DNA from: Planctomycetota bacterium
GTDB lineage: Bacteria > Planctomycetota > Planctomycetia > Planctomycetales > Planctomycetaceae
Assembly: GCA_018242525.1 (NCBI GenBank)
Contig: JAFEBS010000008.1
Span: 116,431 to 154,821, forward strand
Length of the DNA stretch: 38,391 bases
Direction of reading: 5' to 3'
The stretch's first letter is position 1; every line of letters starts with the position of its first letter. Positions 26,350-34,954 of the stretch are shown here, piece after piece. Made by a program: the position numbers and the translations under genes. Under the pieces are notes generated by a model. The model saw only the letters and a program-made list of their open reading frames with translations, was not told the DNA's origin and ran no database searches.

Positions 26350-27231
26350 ATGAGGCAATACCTGTGGGCATGGATGCTATTGTGTGGAGCGGTGGCGGTC
26401 ATGCCCGGACCGGCCAATGCCCAACATTTCCGGCGTGGACACCGCTGCTGTGACACCTGCCAGTTGCCGCAGGCCAGTTGTACCTGCTCACAAACACGCC
26501 CGGTGGTGCAGACCCAACTGCGAGCCCAGCAGGTCACCACGTTTCGGGACGTCACGGAAACTCACGTCCGTAATGAAACGGTTGTGCAGAACGTCCCCGT
26601 CACCACCTACAAACAGGTTACAGTTGATGAAGGTGGATACCAGATGGTTTGGGTTCCCAAGCCCGTGACCAAGCAGGTGGCTCAAACGGTGATTCAGCAG
26701 CAGGCACAAACCCGGGCTGTTCCCTACCAGGTGACCCGCCGGATTCCGCAGGTGTCGACTCAGCTCGTGCCCGTGCAAACGGTTCAGCATGTGACAGAGA
26801 CGGTGCCGATGGTCACGACGTGGGCTCCGCCACCAGTCACATTCCGGGCGACCAGTGGCTGCAATACCTGCGACGCTCCGTTGGGGACCGCATTTGCAAC
26901 GCCGGTTTATCCTCTGCCTCAGTACGGGGCGGCCATGGCACCGCCAATGCAGTTTGCTCCGTCGACGGCATCAATTCAGACGTTGCCACCGATCTCGGTC
27001 CCGCTGCCGCAGACCGCGTTGGCACCCACCCCGACTCCCACAACGGAACAGTGGCAGACGATTCCTTCGCGGACAAATCCCTCCACCAGCAGTTACGAAT
27101 CCCCGGGAGTGCGTTCGGTTCCGGTCCCGATGGATGAAGCAAGCAACTTTGGAACCCGGACCGGCAAGTTCGTTCCGGCTCCCACGGCCGCAACGGTCTG
27201 GAGCAGCCGACAGGGAACAACGTTCCGCTGA
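26350..27231 (+). CDS. Secreted protein with Val/Thr/Gln-rich repetitive core, unknown function
   Basis: The 293-residue protein has a signal peptide (MRQYLWAWMLLCGAVAVMPG, cleavage near AN-A at 24-25) and a Cys-rich segment after it (RCCDTCQLPQASCTC). The middle, about 60-165, consists of loosely repeated short beta-type units such as VTETHVRNETVVQNVPVTTY and QVTVDEGGYQMVWVPKPVTK. The C-terminal third is Pro/Thr-rich and low in complexity. I know this composition from planctomycete secreted or cell-surface proteins but cannot give a role. AGGAG supports the start, and a strong terminator follows, so it is probably a single-gene transcript. Confidence 0.65.
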   Translation: MRQYLWAWMLLCGAVAVMPGPANAQHFRRGHRCCDTCQLPQASCTCSQTRPVVQTQLRAQQVTTFRDVTETHVRNETVVQNVPVTTYKQVTVDEGGYQMVWVPKPVTKQVAQTVIQQQAQTRAVPYQVTRRIPQVSTQLVPVQTVQHVTETVPMVTTWAPPPVTFRATSGCNTCDAPLGTAFATPVYPLPQYGAAMAPPMQFAPSTASIQTLPPISVPLPQTALAPTPTPTTEQWQTIPSRTNPSTSSYESPGVRSVPVPMDEASNFGTRTGKFVPAPTAATVWSSRQGTTFR

Positions 27232-27256
27232 TCTTGCGGAACCTCTGAAAACGCCA

Positions 27257-27298
27257 ACGCCCGGGCCAGGATTCTCGAATCCTGGCTCGGGCGTTTTT
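27257..27298 (+). terminator. Rho-independent terminator
   Basis: CGCCCGGGCCAGGATTC pairs with GAATCCTGGCTCGGGCG across a very short loop, with one mismatch, and is followed by TTTTT. It ends the plus-strand secreted-protein gene (stop at 27231). The gene at 27358 converges from the other side. Confidence 0.9.
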
Positions 27299-27357
27299 GC
27301 TTGGCCGCTGCCGTTGGCGCTCCAAGCCGTGAAACGGTGTCGATCGCTCGAACACGA

Positions 27358-27858
27358 TCAGACTTCGTTCGGATCCCTCTGTTTGTCCCGTTTCTTTTTG
27401 GCCGGGGTGGATGGGGTTGGTGCTTTCGGCTCGACATTCTTTTTCAAATCAGGAATCTGATTGGGGACCACAGGGGTCGCTTCGGAATGTTCCGGATGAA
27501 GTCCAGGAGTTGCGACCGGGGGCAAATGAGCTGATCGCTGGGCGTCAACGTGAGTCTGAATCGCACGGATGTCTGTATCACCACCAGCACACAGATCGGC
27601 CAGCGACTTCTGGACATCCTGCTGGCGGTAATACGAACCCGCCGACCACGCCCGGCAGGACTGATGACCCACGTAACCGTAGCTCTGGTCCAGGCTTCGG
27701 ATCGCTCCGGCAAATTCTTTCAGTTCCTGATCGACCGCAGTACTGGCCGCATTCAGGCCCACGACCGCTCCCAGAACCCCTAAGGTTCCGATCGTGACGA
27801 CTTCTGCTGACAACACAAGTCCGTGCTCATCCTGCCACAACTTTTGAACAGATAACAT
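27358..27858 (-). CDS. Flp-pilin-like single-pass protein with Pro-rich tail
   Basis: The 166-residue product starts at 27858 (MLSVQKLWQDEHGLVLSAEV). The DEHGLVLSAEVVTIGTLGVL segment combines an acidic residue followed by a hydrophobic helix, as in Flp/TadE-type pilins of the 'DE-G-xxxxE' pattern. A helical middle (LKEFAGAIRSLDQSYGYVGH) and a charged, Pro-rich C-terminus (PKAPTPSTPAKKKRDKQRDP) follow. Small proteins of this pattern are common in planctomycetes and are only tentatively pilins. The upstream extension to 28041 is a His/Asn/Tyr-rich reading of the repeats at 27937-28000 and is not used. Confidence 0.55.
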   Translation of the reverse strand: MLSVQKLWQDEHGLVLSAEVVTIGTLGVLGAVVGLNAASTAVDQELKEFAGAIRSLDQSYGYVGHQSCRAWSAGSYYRQQDVQKSLADLCAGGDTDIRAIQTHVDAQRSAHLPPVATPGLHPEHSEATPVVPNQIPDLKKNVEPKAPTPSTPAKKKRDKQRDPNEV

Positions 27859-27936
27859 GTTGTGCCTCGCTACGCGAAATGGAGATCCAGGGAATCTGAC
27901 AACCAGCTTCCCCTCCGCCAGCCTCGCCGCACGGTA

Positions 27937-28000
27937 GCGATTGTAACGGTTATGCGGATTATAGCGATTGTGTCGATTGTGGGAATAGTGGGAAGAATGA
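27937..28000. repeat. Short direct repeats in the divergent intergenic region
   Basis: A CGATTGT core and relatives (TAGCGATTGT, TATAGCGATTGTG, TCGATTGTGGG) recur about every 10-15 bases. The region lies between the Flp-like gene (minus) and the MFS gene (plus). It could be a slipped-strand repeat or an operator array; sequence alone does not decide. The rest of 27859-28253 shows no gene. Confidence 0.35.
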
Positions 28001-28253
28001 GAAAAACACACGGGCAGCAAAGAATGCGTAAATGGCTGCAAAGCGTGGGAGTACCTGGCTCGAATGCGACGTTGCGACGGGCAGGGGCCGAAGATTCACA
28101 CGCGGGCCGCGAGAGTCAGCAGGTCCGGTCTGCCCACAATGTCTGCATCCAAAACGGGCGCTTGCTTGCCGTAGCGTGTTGCCCAAGGCATCATCTTCGC
28201 CTTACTCGTCGCTCCGGCATGCGATTGACCTCCAAAAGCAAAAGGCTCACCAG

Positions 28254-29546
28254 ATGCAGCGGTCTGTGTTCTACAAGTTGTTTGCCATGATGTTCCTGGA
28301 GTTCTTCATCTGGGGGGCATGGCTGCCGCTGATTTTCGGATACTTGCCCGCATTGGACTTTAAACCGTATCAGCAATCGTTGATTTTGAATGCGTTTCCC
28401 GCTGCCGCCATCCTGGCCATGTTCTTCAGCAACCATTTTGCCGACCGGTATTTTGCGGCAGAAAAGTTTCTGGCAGTCAGTCACCTGATTGGCGGCGTGT
28501 CGATTCTTGGGCTCTACTGGGTCACGGACTTCTGGACGTTTTTCGCGCTGATGCTGGTGCATTGCGTGTTTTACGTTCCCACGATTTCGATCACGAATTC
28601 CATCGCGTTTGCAAGTATGAAGGATGCTCAAAAGGAATTCGGCATTGTGCGGATGGGGGGCACGATCGGCTGGATCGCGGCTGCCTGGCCACCCGTCTTC
28701 ATTCTGGTCGACTGGGCCAAAGTTTCGTCCAGGGAAGCCACCGGCGTCACCGCATGGCTCGATGCCGTGTTTGCCTCCGGACTGGAAGGAAAGGCGTTGC
28801 AGGATGCCACCGCCTGGACGTACGTGGTGGCTGGTGCCGCGTCGTTATTGCTGGCCGTTCTCAGCTTGAGCCTGCCGCACACGCCGGCCAAACCGGCCAT
28901 TGAGGGGGAAGATGGCGCTGCCTGGCTGAAGTCGCTGAAACTGCTGGCGCACCCGTTTGTCCTGGTACTGTGGGTGGTCACATTCGTGGACTCGTTTGTT
29001 CACAACTGCTTCTTTAACTGGACTGGTCGATTCTTGCCCACCGTGGGGATTCCCGGCAACTGGGTGACGCCGGTCATGAGCATTGGTCAGGTCGCCGAGA
29101 TCCTGACAATGGCGGTGCTGGGAGCCTGCCTGAAGAACCTCGGCTGGCGGATGACGATGATCATTGGCATCCTGGGTCACGCTGCCCGGTTTGCGATCTT
29201 CGCGTTCTGCGGAACTCCGGAATTCATGTGGCTCATCGTGGCCGTCAACGTGCTGCACGGGATCTGCTACGCGTTCTTCTTCGCGACCGTTTATATTTTT
29301 GTCGACGAGTTCTTTCCGAAGGACGTACGGACCAGTGCCCAGGGGTTGTTCAACCTGATGATTCTTGGCATGGGTGCGTTGGTGGCCAACTTCGTTTGCC
29401 CCTGGCTGCTGGAGGCGGTCTACACGAACCCGGAAACCAAGGCCGTCGATTTCCGCGGCCTGTTCATGGTTCCATGCGGCGCGGCCGTCGTCGCAGCGAT
29501 CATCCTGGCGGTCTGTTTCCATCCTCCGAAGAAGACTGAAGTGTGA
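28254..29546 (+). CDS. MFS transporter of the nucleoside:H+ symporter type
   Basis: The 430-residue protein starts at 28254 (MQRSVFYKLFAMMFLEFFIW), because a longer open frame to 28032 is not hydrophobic and lacks homology. Twelve membrane helices can be traced. Typical family segments are FLEFFIWGAWLPLIFGYL in helix 1, PTISITNSIAFASM in helix 4, and FGIVRMGGTIGWIAAAWPP in helix 5. The pattern resembles NupG/XapB nucleoside symporters, but the substrate cannot be concluded. No enzyme of nucleoside breakdown is adjacent. Confidence 0.82.
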   Translation: MQRSVFYKLFAMMFLEFFIWGAWLPLIFGYLPALDFKPYQQSLILNAFPAAAILAMFFSNHFADRYFAAEKFLAVSHLIGGVSILGLYWVTDFWTFFALMLVHCVFYVPTISITNSIAFASMKDAQKEFGIVRMGGTIGWIAAAWPPVFILVDWAKVSSREATGVTAWLDAVFASGLEGKALQDATAWTYVVAGAASLLLAVLSLSLPHTPAKPAIEGEDGAAWLKSLKLLAHPFVLVLWVVTFVDSFVHNCFFNWTGRFLPTVGIPGNWVTPVMSIGQVAEILTMAVLGACLKNLGWRMTMIIGILGHAARFAIFAFCGTPEFMWLIVAVNVLHGICYAFFFATVYIFVDEFFPKDVRTSAQGLFNLMILGMGALVANFVCPWLLEAVYTNPETKAVDFRGLFMVPCGAAVVAAIILAVCFHPPKKTEV

Positions 29547-29589
29547 ATTGCAATGCACTGAAATCGCAACGCCCTGTCACGGATTTCAT

Positions 29590-29862
29590 CGTTCCCAAGC
29601 TCCCGCTTGGGAACGCCCGTCTTTGAAGCTCCGCTTCACGGTCCCAAGCACACCCGTACATCCAGTCAATCACCACGTCAACCAGTCCAAGTTGGCGAGC
29701 ACAGTTGCGGGCGCTGGAGTCTCTCCAATGGATCGTCAACATTGCCACGTGCAACCGGATTGTTGTGCGTACGGACTGCCACGTCATTTCACCTGCCGAA
29801 TACCGACCGCGAAGCGGAGCTTCGAAGACGGGCGTTCCCAAGCGGGAGCTTGGGAACGAGAA
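29590..29862. repeat. Inverted pair of REP-like palindromes (family C)
   Basis: The arms are 29590-29640 (GTTCCCAAGCTCCCGCTTGG then AACGCCCGTCTTTGAAGC) and 29811-29862, the same sequence reversed. Each arm is itself a hairpin (CCCAAGC/GCTTGGG), so the pair is a palindrome of palindromes. The roughly 170 bases between them contain no recognisable gene. ATCGCAACGCCCTGTC occurs just outside both arms. Confidence 0.65.
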
Positions 29863-29869
29863 AAATCGC

Positions 29870-29907
29870 AACGCCCTGTCGTGGATTCGACAGGGCGTTG
29901 TTTTTTC
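29870..29907. terminator. Strong hairpin terminator between convergent genes
   Basis: AACGCCCTGTCG pairs perfectly with CGACAGGGCGTT over a six-base loop and is followed by GTTTTTTC on the plus strand. It stands between the MFS gene (ends 29546) and the FucU-like gene (ends 29945 on the minus strand). It terminates plus-strand transcripts best; minus-strand use is possible. Confidence 0.85.
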
Positions 29908-29944
29908 TGCGGTTGACTTCAGACGGCGGTCGTCTGGCACGGCA

Positions 29945-30388
29945 TCAGACACGACATCCAATCGTCAGCAGAACATTGGCCCATAACGCCTGGTCCGCCG
30001 TTTGAATTGTCAGCACGTGATCACGTGACGCGACGGCTTCATAGAAGTCCCATTTGCTGATGGGCACCATCGGCACGCTCATCCCGGCAGCGGCAATGAT
30101 TCGGCGATAATCGTTCCAGACGGGTGGGTCGCCTTTCTGCGCGTACGGGTCATCCTCTGGAATTCCCATCGTGTTGACTTCATCGACGGGGATCGCCGTC
30201 AGCAGCGTTTCCAGGACCTGTGAGACCGTGACCAGTCCGGGAGCCAGGTTCAGGCTGACCAGCGTCGCGTTGGGACCGAGCGTCGTGGACGCGGGATAGT
30301 TTCCGTCCGCGATCAAGACCCGGGCATGATGCCCGGCACGGCCCAGGATGGCCGAGATTTCCGGATGCAGTAATCGATGCTTCAGCAC
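29945..30388 (-). CDS. RbsD/FucU family sugar mutarotase
   Basis: The 147-residue protein matches the RbsD/FucU fold: the N-terminal MLKHRLLHPEISAILGRAGH, VLIADGNYPAS near residue 24, and the C-terminal DFYEAVASRDHVLTIQTADQ. Family members interconvert the anomers of fucose or ribose. The VPMVPISKWDFYE segment is closer to FucU than RbsD, but this is a judgement by eye. It starts 13 bases after the epimerase gene on the same strand, so the two form a small sugar-metabolism operon. Confidence 0.85.
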   Translation of the reverse strand: MLKHRLLHPEISAILGRAGHHARVLIADGNYPASTTLGPNATLVSLNLAPGLVTVSQVLETLLTAIPVDEVNTMGIPEDDPYAQKGDPPVWNDYRRIIAAAGMSVPMVPISKWDFYEAVASRDHVLTIQTADQALWANVLLTIGCRV

Positions 30389-30401
30389 GACAACATTCCT
30401 T

Positions 30402-31214
30402 TCAGCCCATCAATTCATGATATTTGGCGATCGTCTGTTTGGCAGCCGCCAGGGAATTCGGCCAGGGGAGTGCTTCGGCCGATAGATATCCCTGGTAACC
30501 GATCGCCTGCAGTGCGGCGACAATCGGGCCATAGGTCATGTGGCCGTTACCCGCTGGACGGCGGTTGGAATCGACGAAATGAACATGTCCGATCCAGCGT
30601 CCGCCATCCTTCAATCCCGCAGCGATGTCTACTTCTTCAATGTTCATGTGGAACAAATCCGCCAGCAATCGTACGTTGTCCGAACTGAGCGATTCCAGCA
30701 GTTCCACTCCGGCCGCTTCGGTGGTGATCAGGTTCGTTTCGTAGCGGTTCAGCGGTTCGTAGATCAGTGGGATACCGTACTGGCGCGCGTGCTCGCCCAG
30801 CGTGGTCAACGCCTGACGCAGCCAGTCGATCGCCTGATCCCGGGTGACTGCCTCACCGCAGCGTCCCTGCATGGATCCGATGATGGCGGGTGCCCCGTGC
30901 GGCCCGCCGAAATCGATCATGGATTTCACGAAGTCGACCGCCTGTTGACGGATCCCCGCATTGGGACTCGTGAGCGTCAACTTGTGTTTCACCCAACCGG
31001 CACCAGTACCGACCGCCGCCAGGGACAGGCGGTGAGTCTTTAAAAGTCCGGCGAGGGATTCACGTGAGACCGCATCGGGGCCGGGGGCGAAGACTTCAAC
31101 CGCATCATACCCCAGTTCAGCCGCCTGACGGCACGCGGCCGGAAGATCGTCCCAGAACACAAACGGACCGCCGCGAGCCTCGTTGACCAGACTGACGGTT
31201 ATGGCAGACTTCAT
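30402..31214 (-). CDS. Sugar phosphate isomerase/epimerase (xylose isomerase-like TIM barrel)
   Basis: The 270-residue protein belongs to the AP-endonuclease-2/xylose-isomerase-like TIM barrel family. Visible elements are ELGYDAVEVFAPG (about 33-45), HRLSLAAVGTGAGW near 61, PLIYEPLNRYETN near 149-161 (metal-binding glutamate), VRLLADLFHMNIEE (Asp and His ligands), GHVHFVDSNRRPAGNGHMTY and YLSAEALPWP near the end. Metal-dependent isomerisation or epimerisation of a sugar is likely; the substrate is unknown. It is transcribed together with the downstream FucU-like gene. Confidence 0.87.
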   Translation of the reverse strand: MKSAITVSLVNEARGGPFVFWDDLPAACRQAAELGYDAVEVFAPGPDAVSRESLAGLLKTHRLSLAAVGTGAGWVKHKLTLTSPNAGIRQQAVDFVKSMIDFGGPHGAPAIIGSMQGRCGEAVTRDQAIDWLRQALTTLGEHARQYGIPLIYEPLNRYETNLITTEAAGVELLESLSSDNVRLLADLFHMNIEEVDIAAGLKDGGRWIGHVHFVDSNRRPAGNGHMTYGPIVAALQAIGYQGYLSAEALPWPNSLAAAKQTIAKYHELMG

Positions 31215-31273
31215 GAACCTTTGTCCTTGCGAATCCGGTGAAAACGTCCGTCCTGTTCCCGCCGGCGCTTCGC

Positions 31274-32146
31274 TTACCGGGCGGGTGCCGGGTCAAAACT
31301 GCTGACGTGCGGTCGCGAGACCGGAGCGGGCTCAGAATAACTTGCTGGCTGAACCACGCGACTGGGCAGCGAAGCACGACGCGATCCAGATTCTGCCAAC
31401 TGTGAACTGTTTCCGCCACGCTGCTGCTGTACGGTGAGCAGCAGGCTTTGCGCCTGAGCGAGTTCCGGTTTCAGCGAGATCGAGCGCTGCAGGTGTGCTT
31501 CGGCCGCGGACAGGTCTCCCTGTTCGTGCAGCATGAATGCCAGGTTGTACTCGGCTTCCGCGGCCCCAACCGCTTCGGTGAAGCTCGCCAAAGCCGACGT
31601 CAGGTCACCGCATTTGGCCTGCACATGTCCCAGGTGATACGCACAGGCCGGGTCATAGGGTGACAGCGACCGGGCAAGTTGCATTTGTTCCAGCGCCCTG
31701 GGCCAGTCACTTCGTGCAGAATAGAACTGCCCCATCGAGATCGCCACCTGCGGATTCTTGGGAGCAATTTTCCGGGCCTTCGTCAGGCGATGTTCGGCGT
31801 CATCGAACCGCCCCAGTGCAATGTCCAGCCGAGACAGGCCCAGCATCGCCTCCACATTCCTGGAGTTTTCGCTGAGAACCTTGTCGTAGGAATTGCGGGC
31901 TTCGACCAGGTTTCCTTCCTGTTCGTGCCACAGGGCATAGGCCAGGTGGACCTTGACCGGATCCTTCAATTTGTTGCTGGACGAAAAATCCGGCGAACCC
32001 GCGACGGCCGTGGACACTGCGGGAGCGGTCTGCGACTTCTGCAAAGCGGCGGCCGGATTCTTGGGGGCCGAGTTACAACCTGCTGCCAATGTCGTCAAAC
32101 TCGCGGCGATCAGCAACCACGTGGCGAAATAAGATGAACGAACCAT
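31274..32146 (-). CDS. TPR-repeat lipoprotein
   Basis: The 290-residue protein starts at 32146 (MVRSSYFATWLLIAASLTTL), where GGAGGAG precedes the ATG; the upstream codon at 32185 is less likely. The lipobox is LAAGC, with the lipidated Cys at residue 24. At least four to five TPR units follow (HLAYALWHEQEGNLVEARNS, MLGLSRLDIALGRFDDAEHR, QVAISMGQFYSARSDWPRAL, AYHLGHVQAKCGDLTSALAS, NLAFMLHEQGDLSAAEAHLQ). The C-terminal tail is Ser/Pro-rich. Architecture is like TadD/PilF pilotins of pilus systems, which would fit the AAA gene upstream, but no other pilus gene is close. Confidence 0.82.
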   Translation of the reverse strand: MVRSSYFATWLLIAASLTTLAAGCNSAPKNPAAALQKSQTAPAVSTAVAGSPDFSSSNKLKDPVKVHLAYALWHEQEGNLVEARNSYDKVLSENSRNVEAMLGLSRLDIALGRFDDAEHRLTKARKIAPKNPQVAISMGQFYSARSDWPRALEQMQLARSLSPYDPACAYHLGHVQAKCGDLTSALASFTEAVGAAEAEYNLAFMLHEQGDLSAAEAHLQRSISLKPELAQAQSLLLTVQQQRGGNSSQLAESGSRRASLPSRVVQPASYSEPAPVSRPHVSSFDPAPAR

Positions 32147-32226
32147 GGCAAACTCCTCCCGGTTGTGCGGGCTCCGCGAACACAATCATGAACAAACCGA
32201 ATCGAGCCCGGAATGGACTCTGCAAA

Positions 32227-33759
32227 TCACAACTGACCGAAGAAGCGACGCGCGGATTCGTCGACCAATTCTTCGCTCAACACCAACGGCAACTCATGGA
32301 ACCGGCAGATCGAATCCGCGATTTCCACCAGATCCCGGGGATCGCTGGAACGCGGGGTTCGGCCCATGTCGTAATAGCGGTTAAACAGGAACTCGACCGC
32401 CCCCGGACTATATTCCACCTGCTTTTGCCGGCAGACCAGCCGGAAGATTTCGGCATAGATTTCTCGATCGGGGGATTCGATTTTGACCTTGTGACGAATC
32501 CGGCGCAGGAATGCATCATCCACCAGTTCCCGCGGATCCAGGTTCGTCGAGAAGATCGTCAATTGTTCAAACGGCACCATGAACTTGCGGCCTGTCGACA
32601 GAGTCAGATAGTCGACCCGATCTTCCAGCGGTACGATCCAGCGGTTCAAGAGTTCCCTGGGTCGAACCAATTGCCGGCCGAAGTCGTCAATCAGGAAAAC
32701 CCCTCCATTAGCTTTGATGTGCATGGGGGCCGTGTAGAAGTTCCCGGCGGCGTTGTACTGCAGTTCGAGCATTTCCAGGGTCAATTCACCGCCGGTCACC
32801 ACGACCGGACGACGGATGCGTCGCCAGCGATCATCGAAATAGGTGTCGGACATCATATAGCTGGCAGGATCTGACGATGCCGGGTTCCGCGTGGTTGGTC
32901 CGGCATCATCCGTTGTGTGATGGATTCCCGGGTCGAACAGTGTGATGATGCTGCTTTCCGCCTGAATGGCGTAGGGGACGTAGATTTCCCCCCCCTGCAT
33001 GTTCAGGAACCGGCCCAGTCCCTTGGCCAGCAGTGTTTTGCCGTTGCCGGGCGGACCGTACACGAAGATCGAAGTTCCACTGCAGAGCGCGGGTCCGAGT
33101 TCCTCCAGCATTGAGGGTCGGATCACGAAGTCTTTAAACGTGGTTTGCAGCATCCCCAAAGTGCAGACGGCACCGGTCACATGCTGCAGCTTGCACTGTT
33201 CAATATATTGTTCGATCGGGACTGGTGCCGGGCCGACATAGCGGCAGTGTTCCAGGGATTCGCGTGAACGGGTACGTCCAAGTTCTGTCAAAGCAAAGCG
33301 ATACGAGACTCGACCGACCAGGTCGCCGGAGGCGACCTCAATGCACTTTTGATCCCGCAGGGAACGCAGCGCCTCGTCAACAATCGAAAACGGCAATCGG
33401 GTGGCGCGGGCGATGTCTCCCCCCAGCAATGTGCCGTGCAGATATAACTGCTTCAGGACCAGATCGGCGATCTGGCCCAGTTGCAGCCCACATTCGGCCA
33501 GCGACGATGGACTGCGCGGCGCAGGTACCGACACACCCGAAGCCACTGTTACTGGAACCGCTTCGGCCTCAGGGAGATTCGATGTTTCAGGTGACCTGGA
33601 CGTACCTGCCCTTGCCAGATCTGCCGGCAGAGGCTCGGAAAGCAGGTCGGCATACAACTTCCCGACGTGCGCGGCCGCACCCGAATGCCGGGTCTGGCCC
33701 GCGCTGTCGGCAGTTTCCAGTGCATTCGAAAGGAAAGTTCCCGTCATTGGTTCGATCAA
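32227..33759 (-). CDS. AAA ATPase with N-terminal winged-helix region
   Basis: The 510-residue protein has a Pro/Ser-rich N-terminus (1-85). A helix-turn-helix or winged-helix-like region spans about 90-165 (LVLKQLYLHGTLLGGDIARA, DEALRSLRDQKCIEV). An AAA domain follows, with Walker A GPPGNGKT at 235-242, Walker B GGVFLIDDFGRQ near 355, and a sensor-1 region FSTNLDPRELVDDAFLRRIR. C-terminal helices complete the AAA lid. The AAA part resembles MoxR/RavA-like ATPases without a VWA partner next to it. It lies 69 bases after the gene at 33829 and 80 bases before the TPR lipoprotein, all on the minus strand. Confidence 0.8.
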   Translation of the reverse strand: MIEPMTGTFLSNALETADSAGQTRHSGAAAHVGKLYADLLSEPLPADLARAGTSRSPETSNLPEAEAVPVTVASGVSVPAPRSPSSLAECGLQLGQIADLVLKQLYLHGTLLGGDIARATRLPFSIVDEALRSLRDQKCIEVASGDLVGRVSYRFALTELGRTRSRESLEHCRYVGPAPVPIEQYIEQCKLQHVTGAVCTLGMLQTTFKDFVIRPSMLEELGPALCSGTSIFVYGPPGNGKTLLAKGLGRFLNMQGGEIYVPYAIQAESSIITLFDPGIHHTTDDAGPTTRNPASSDPASYMMSDTYFDDRWRRIRRPVVVTGGELTLEMLELQYNAAGNFYTAPMHIKANGGVFLIDDFGRQLVRPRELLNRWIVPLEDRVDYLTLSTGRKFMVPFEQLTIFSTNLDPRELVDDAFLRRIRHKVKIESPDREIYAEIFRLVCRQKQVEYSPGAVEFLFNRYYDMGRTPRSSDPRDLVEIADSICRFHELPLVLSEELVDESARRFFGQL

Positions 33760-33828
33760 ATCACCTGGAGAATTGTTTCTGGTTCGTCGTGGCAGTCCGC
33801 GAAAAAAGAGGGGCGACCCAACGGCTTG

Positions 33829-34569
33829 CTAGCGACCGGAAGATCCGCCGTTGCCCGACTGCACGGAACTGCCGCCAGCGGCACTAGCCGCACTGCTGCC
33901 GCCCGCGCCTCCTCCTCCTCCGCTGGCCTGTCGTCCAATCAGGAACAGGCGTGGTTTTGGAATGGATTCCAATTCCAGTCGCCTCACGACATCGACTTCA
34001 TTCGCGGGACGGCCGTTAAAGGTTTCGTAACGGGCGACGACTGGTGGACTGTTCTGGATTCCCATTTCGCGAAAGTACGTCTCTGCCTGGGCAATCCGCA
34101 ATTGTCCCTTTTCGGGGGTGTTTCCCTGTGAAATGTAGACCGTGCGATACTGCGGCGGAACCGAATTTGCGGTCCACAGCAATTGACTTCGGGCGGCATC
34201 CGTCAGTTGCTGAGTGTCTTCGTCGAAATGGTAGTCGTGCAGTGTCGTCGCCAGAGCCCAACCTGCGCCGGTTTGTGCGTCCAGCAGGTTGTTGACATCG
34301 GCGCGGTCCTGGCAATTGTAGGGATATGGCCAGTAGTGAGCCGTATGGTACGCATGGGAAAACGTCTGTTTGCGACCCATCGGACGTGGATAAGGCGGCC
34401 AGTACTTGCCGTGCTTTTCAATCTGGCGGGCACCGGGCGGATCGTCCGCACGCTGCTGATACCATGCTTCTGTAAAAGGGAATGGTCCGCCTGCCAGTGC
34501 CGCTCCGGAAGAGAACGCCACGACGACGACCAGACCTTGAATATACGATTGCCAGCGAATCCTTCGCAT
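33829..34569 (-). CDS. Secreted protein of unknown function with Gly/Ser-rich tail
   Basis: The 246-residue protein has a signal peptide (MRRIRWQSYIQGLVVVVAFS, cleavage near ALA-G at 26-27). An aromatic stretch follows (HGKYWPPYPRPMGRKQTFSH, HYWPYPYN). The segment about 100-210 reads like an OmpA/LysM-neighbour fold with QLTDAARSQLLWTANSVPPQ and PEKGQLRIAQAETYFREMGI, and ends in VVRRLELESIPKPRLFLIG. The final 30 residues are Gly/Ser-rich. I do not recognise a named family; similar secreted proteins occur in planctomycetes. It is first in a minus-strand run with the AAA ATPase and TPR lipoprotein. Confidence 0.6.
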   Translation of the reverse strand: MRRIRWQSYIQGLVVVVAFSSGAALAGGPFPFTEAWYQQRADDPPGARQIEKHGKYWPPYPRPMGRKQTFSHAYHTAHYWPYPYNCQDRADVNNLLDAQTGAGWALATTLHDYHFDEDTQQLTDAARSQLLWTANSVPPQYRTVYISQGNTPEKGQLRIAQAETYFREMGIQNSPPVVARYETFNGRPANEVDVVRRLELESIPKPRLFLIGRQASGGGGGAGGSSAASAAGGSSVQSGNGGSSGR

Positions 34570-34801
34570 CCCGCCCCCTCATTCCGTTGAAGTCCCCGCC
34601 GCGCCTGCCTGAAAACGCATCCGCATGTCGAGACGACAGGGCGTAGGCTCTCGCAGCCGACCACAACTGTTATCGACAGGCGACCGGAGCGGTCATAACG
34701 GAAAGATCGGTTGTGCGGGCCACCAGCGGCAGGATCCGCCGAACTCCAACACAGGATTTGATCACTCACGGAGGCACGGTGAGCGTTTTGGAGAACAGGG
34801 G

Positions 34802-34901
34802 GGCTTTGCCCAACAAATGGGGTCTGACCCCCTCCCAATGTGGTTTCTGCTCAAATCAGATACCTGTGGCATGGGTCTGACCCCATTTGTTTGGCAAAGC
34901 C
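34802..34901. repeat. Inverted repeat with GGGTCTGACCCC arms (family E)
   Basis: The left arm 34802-34830 (GGCTTTGCCCAACAAATGGG onward) and right arm 34873-34901 are inverted copies with one or two mismatches, around a 42-base centre. The arms contain GGTCTGACCC, also found in family D. The rest of 34570-34954 has no visible gene. Confidence 0.65.
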
Positions 34902-34954
34902 GAACTGGGGGCTCGAAGACTCGACCCCAGCCACACGATGCCGAACTTCAACGA

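Noticed and set aside
27859..28041. N-terminal extension of the Flp-like gene rich in His, Asn and Tyr
   Set aside because: It is a translation of the short direct repeats at 27937-28000, and the ATG at 27858 gives the expected pilin-like start.
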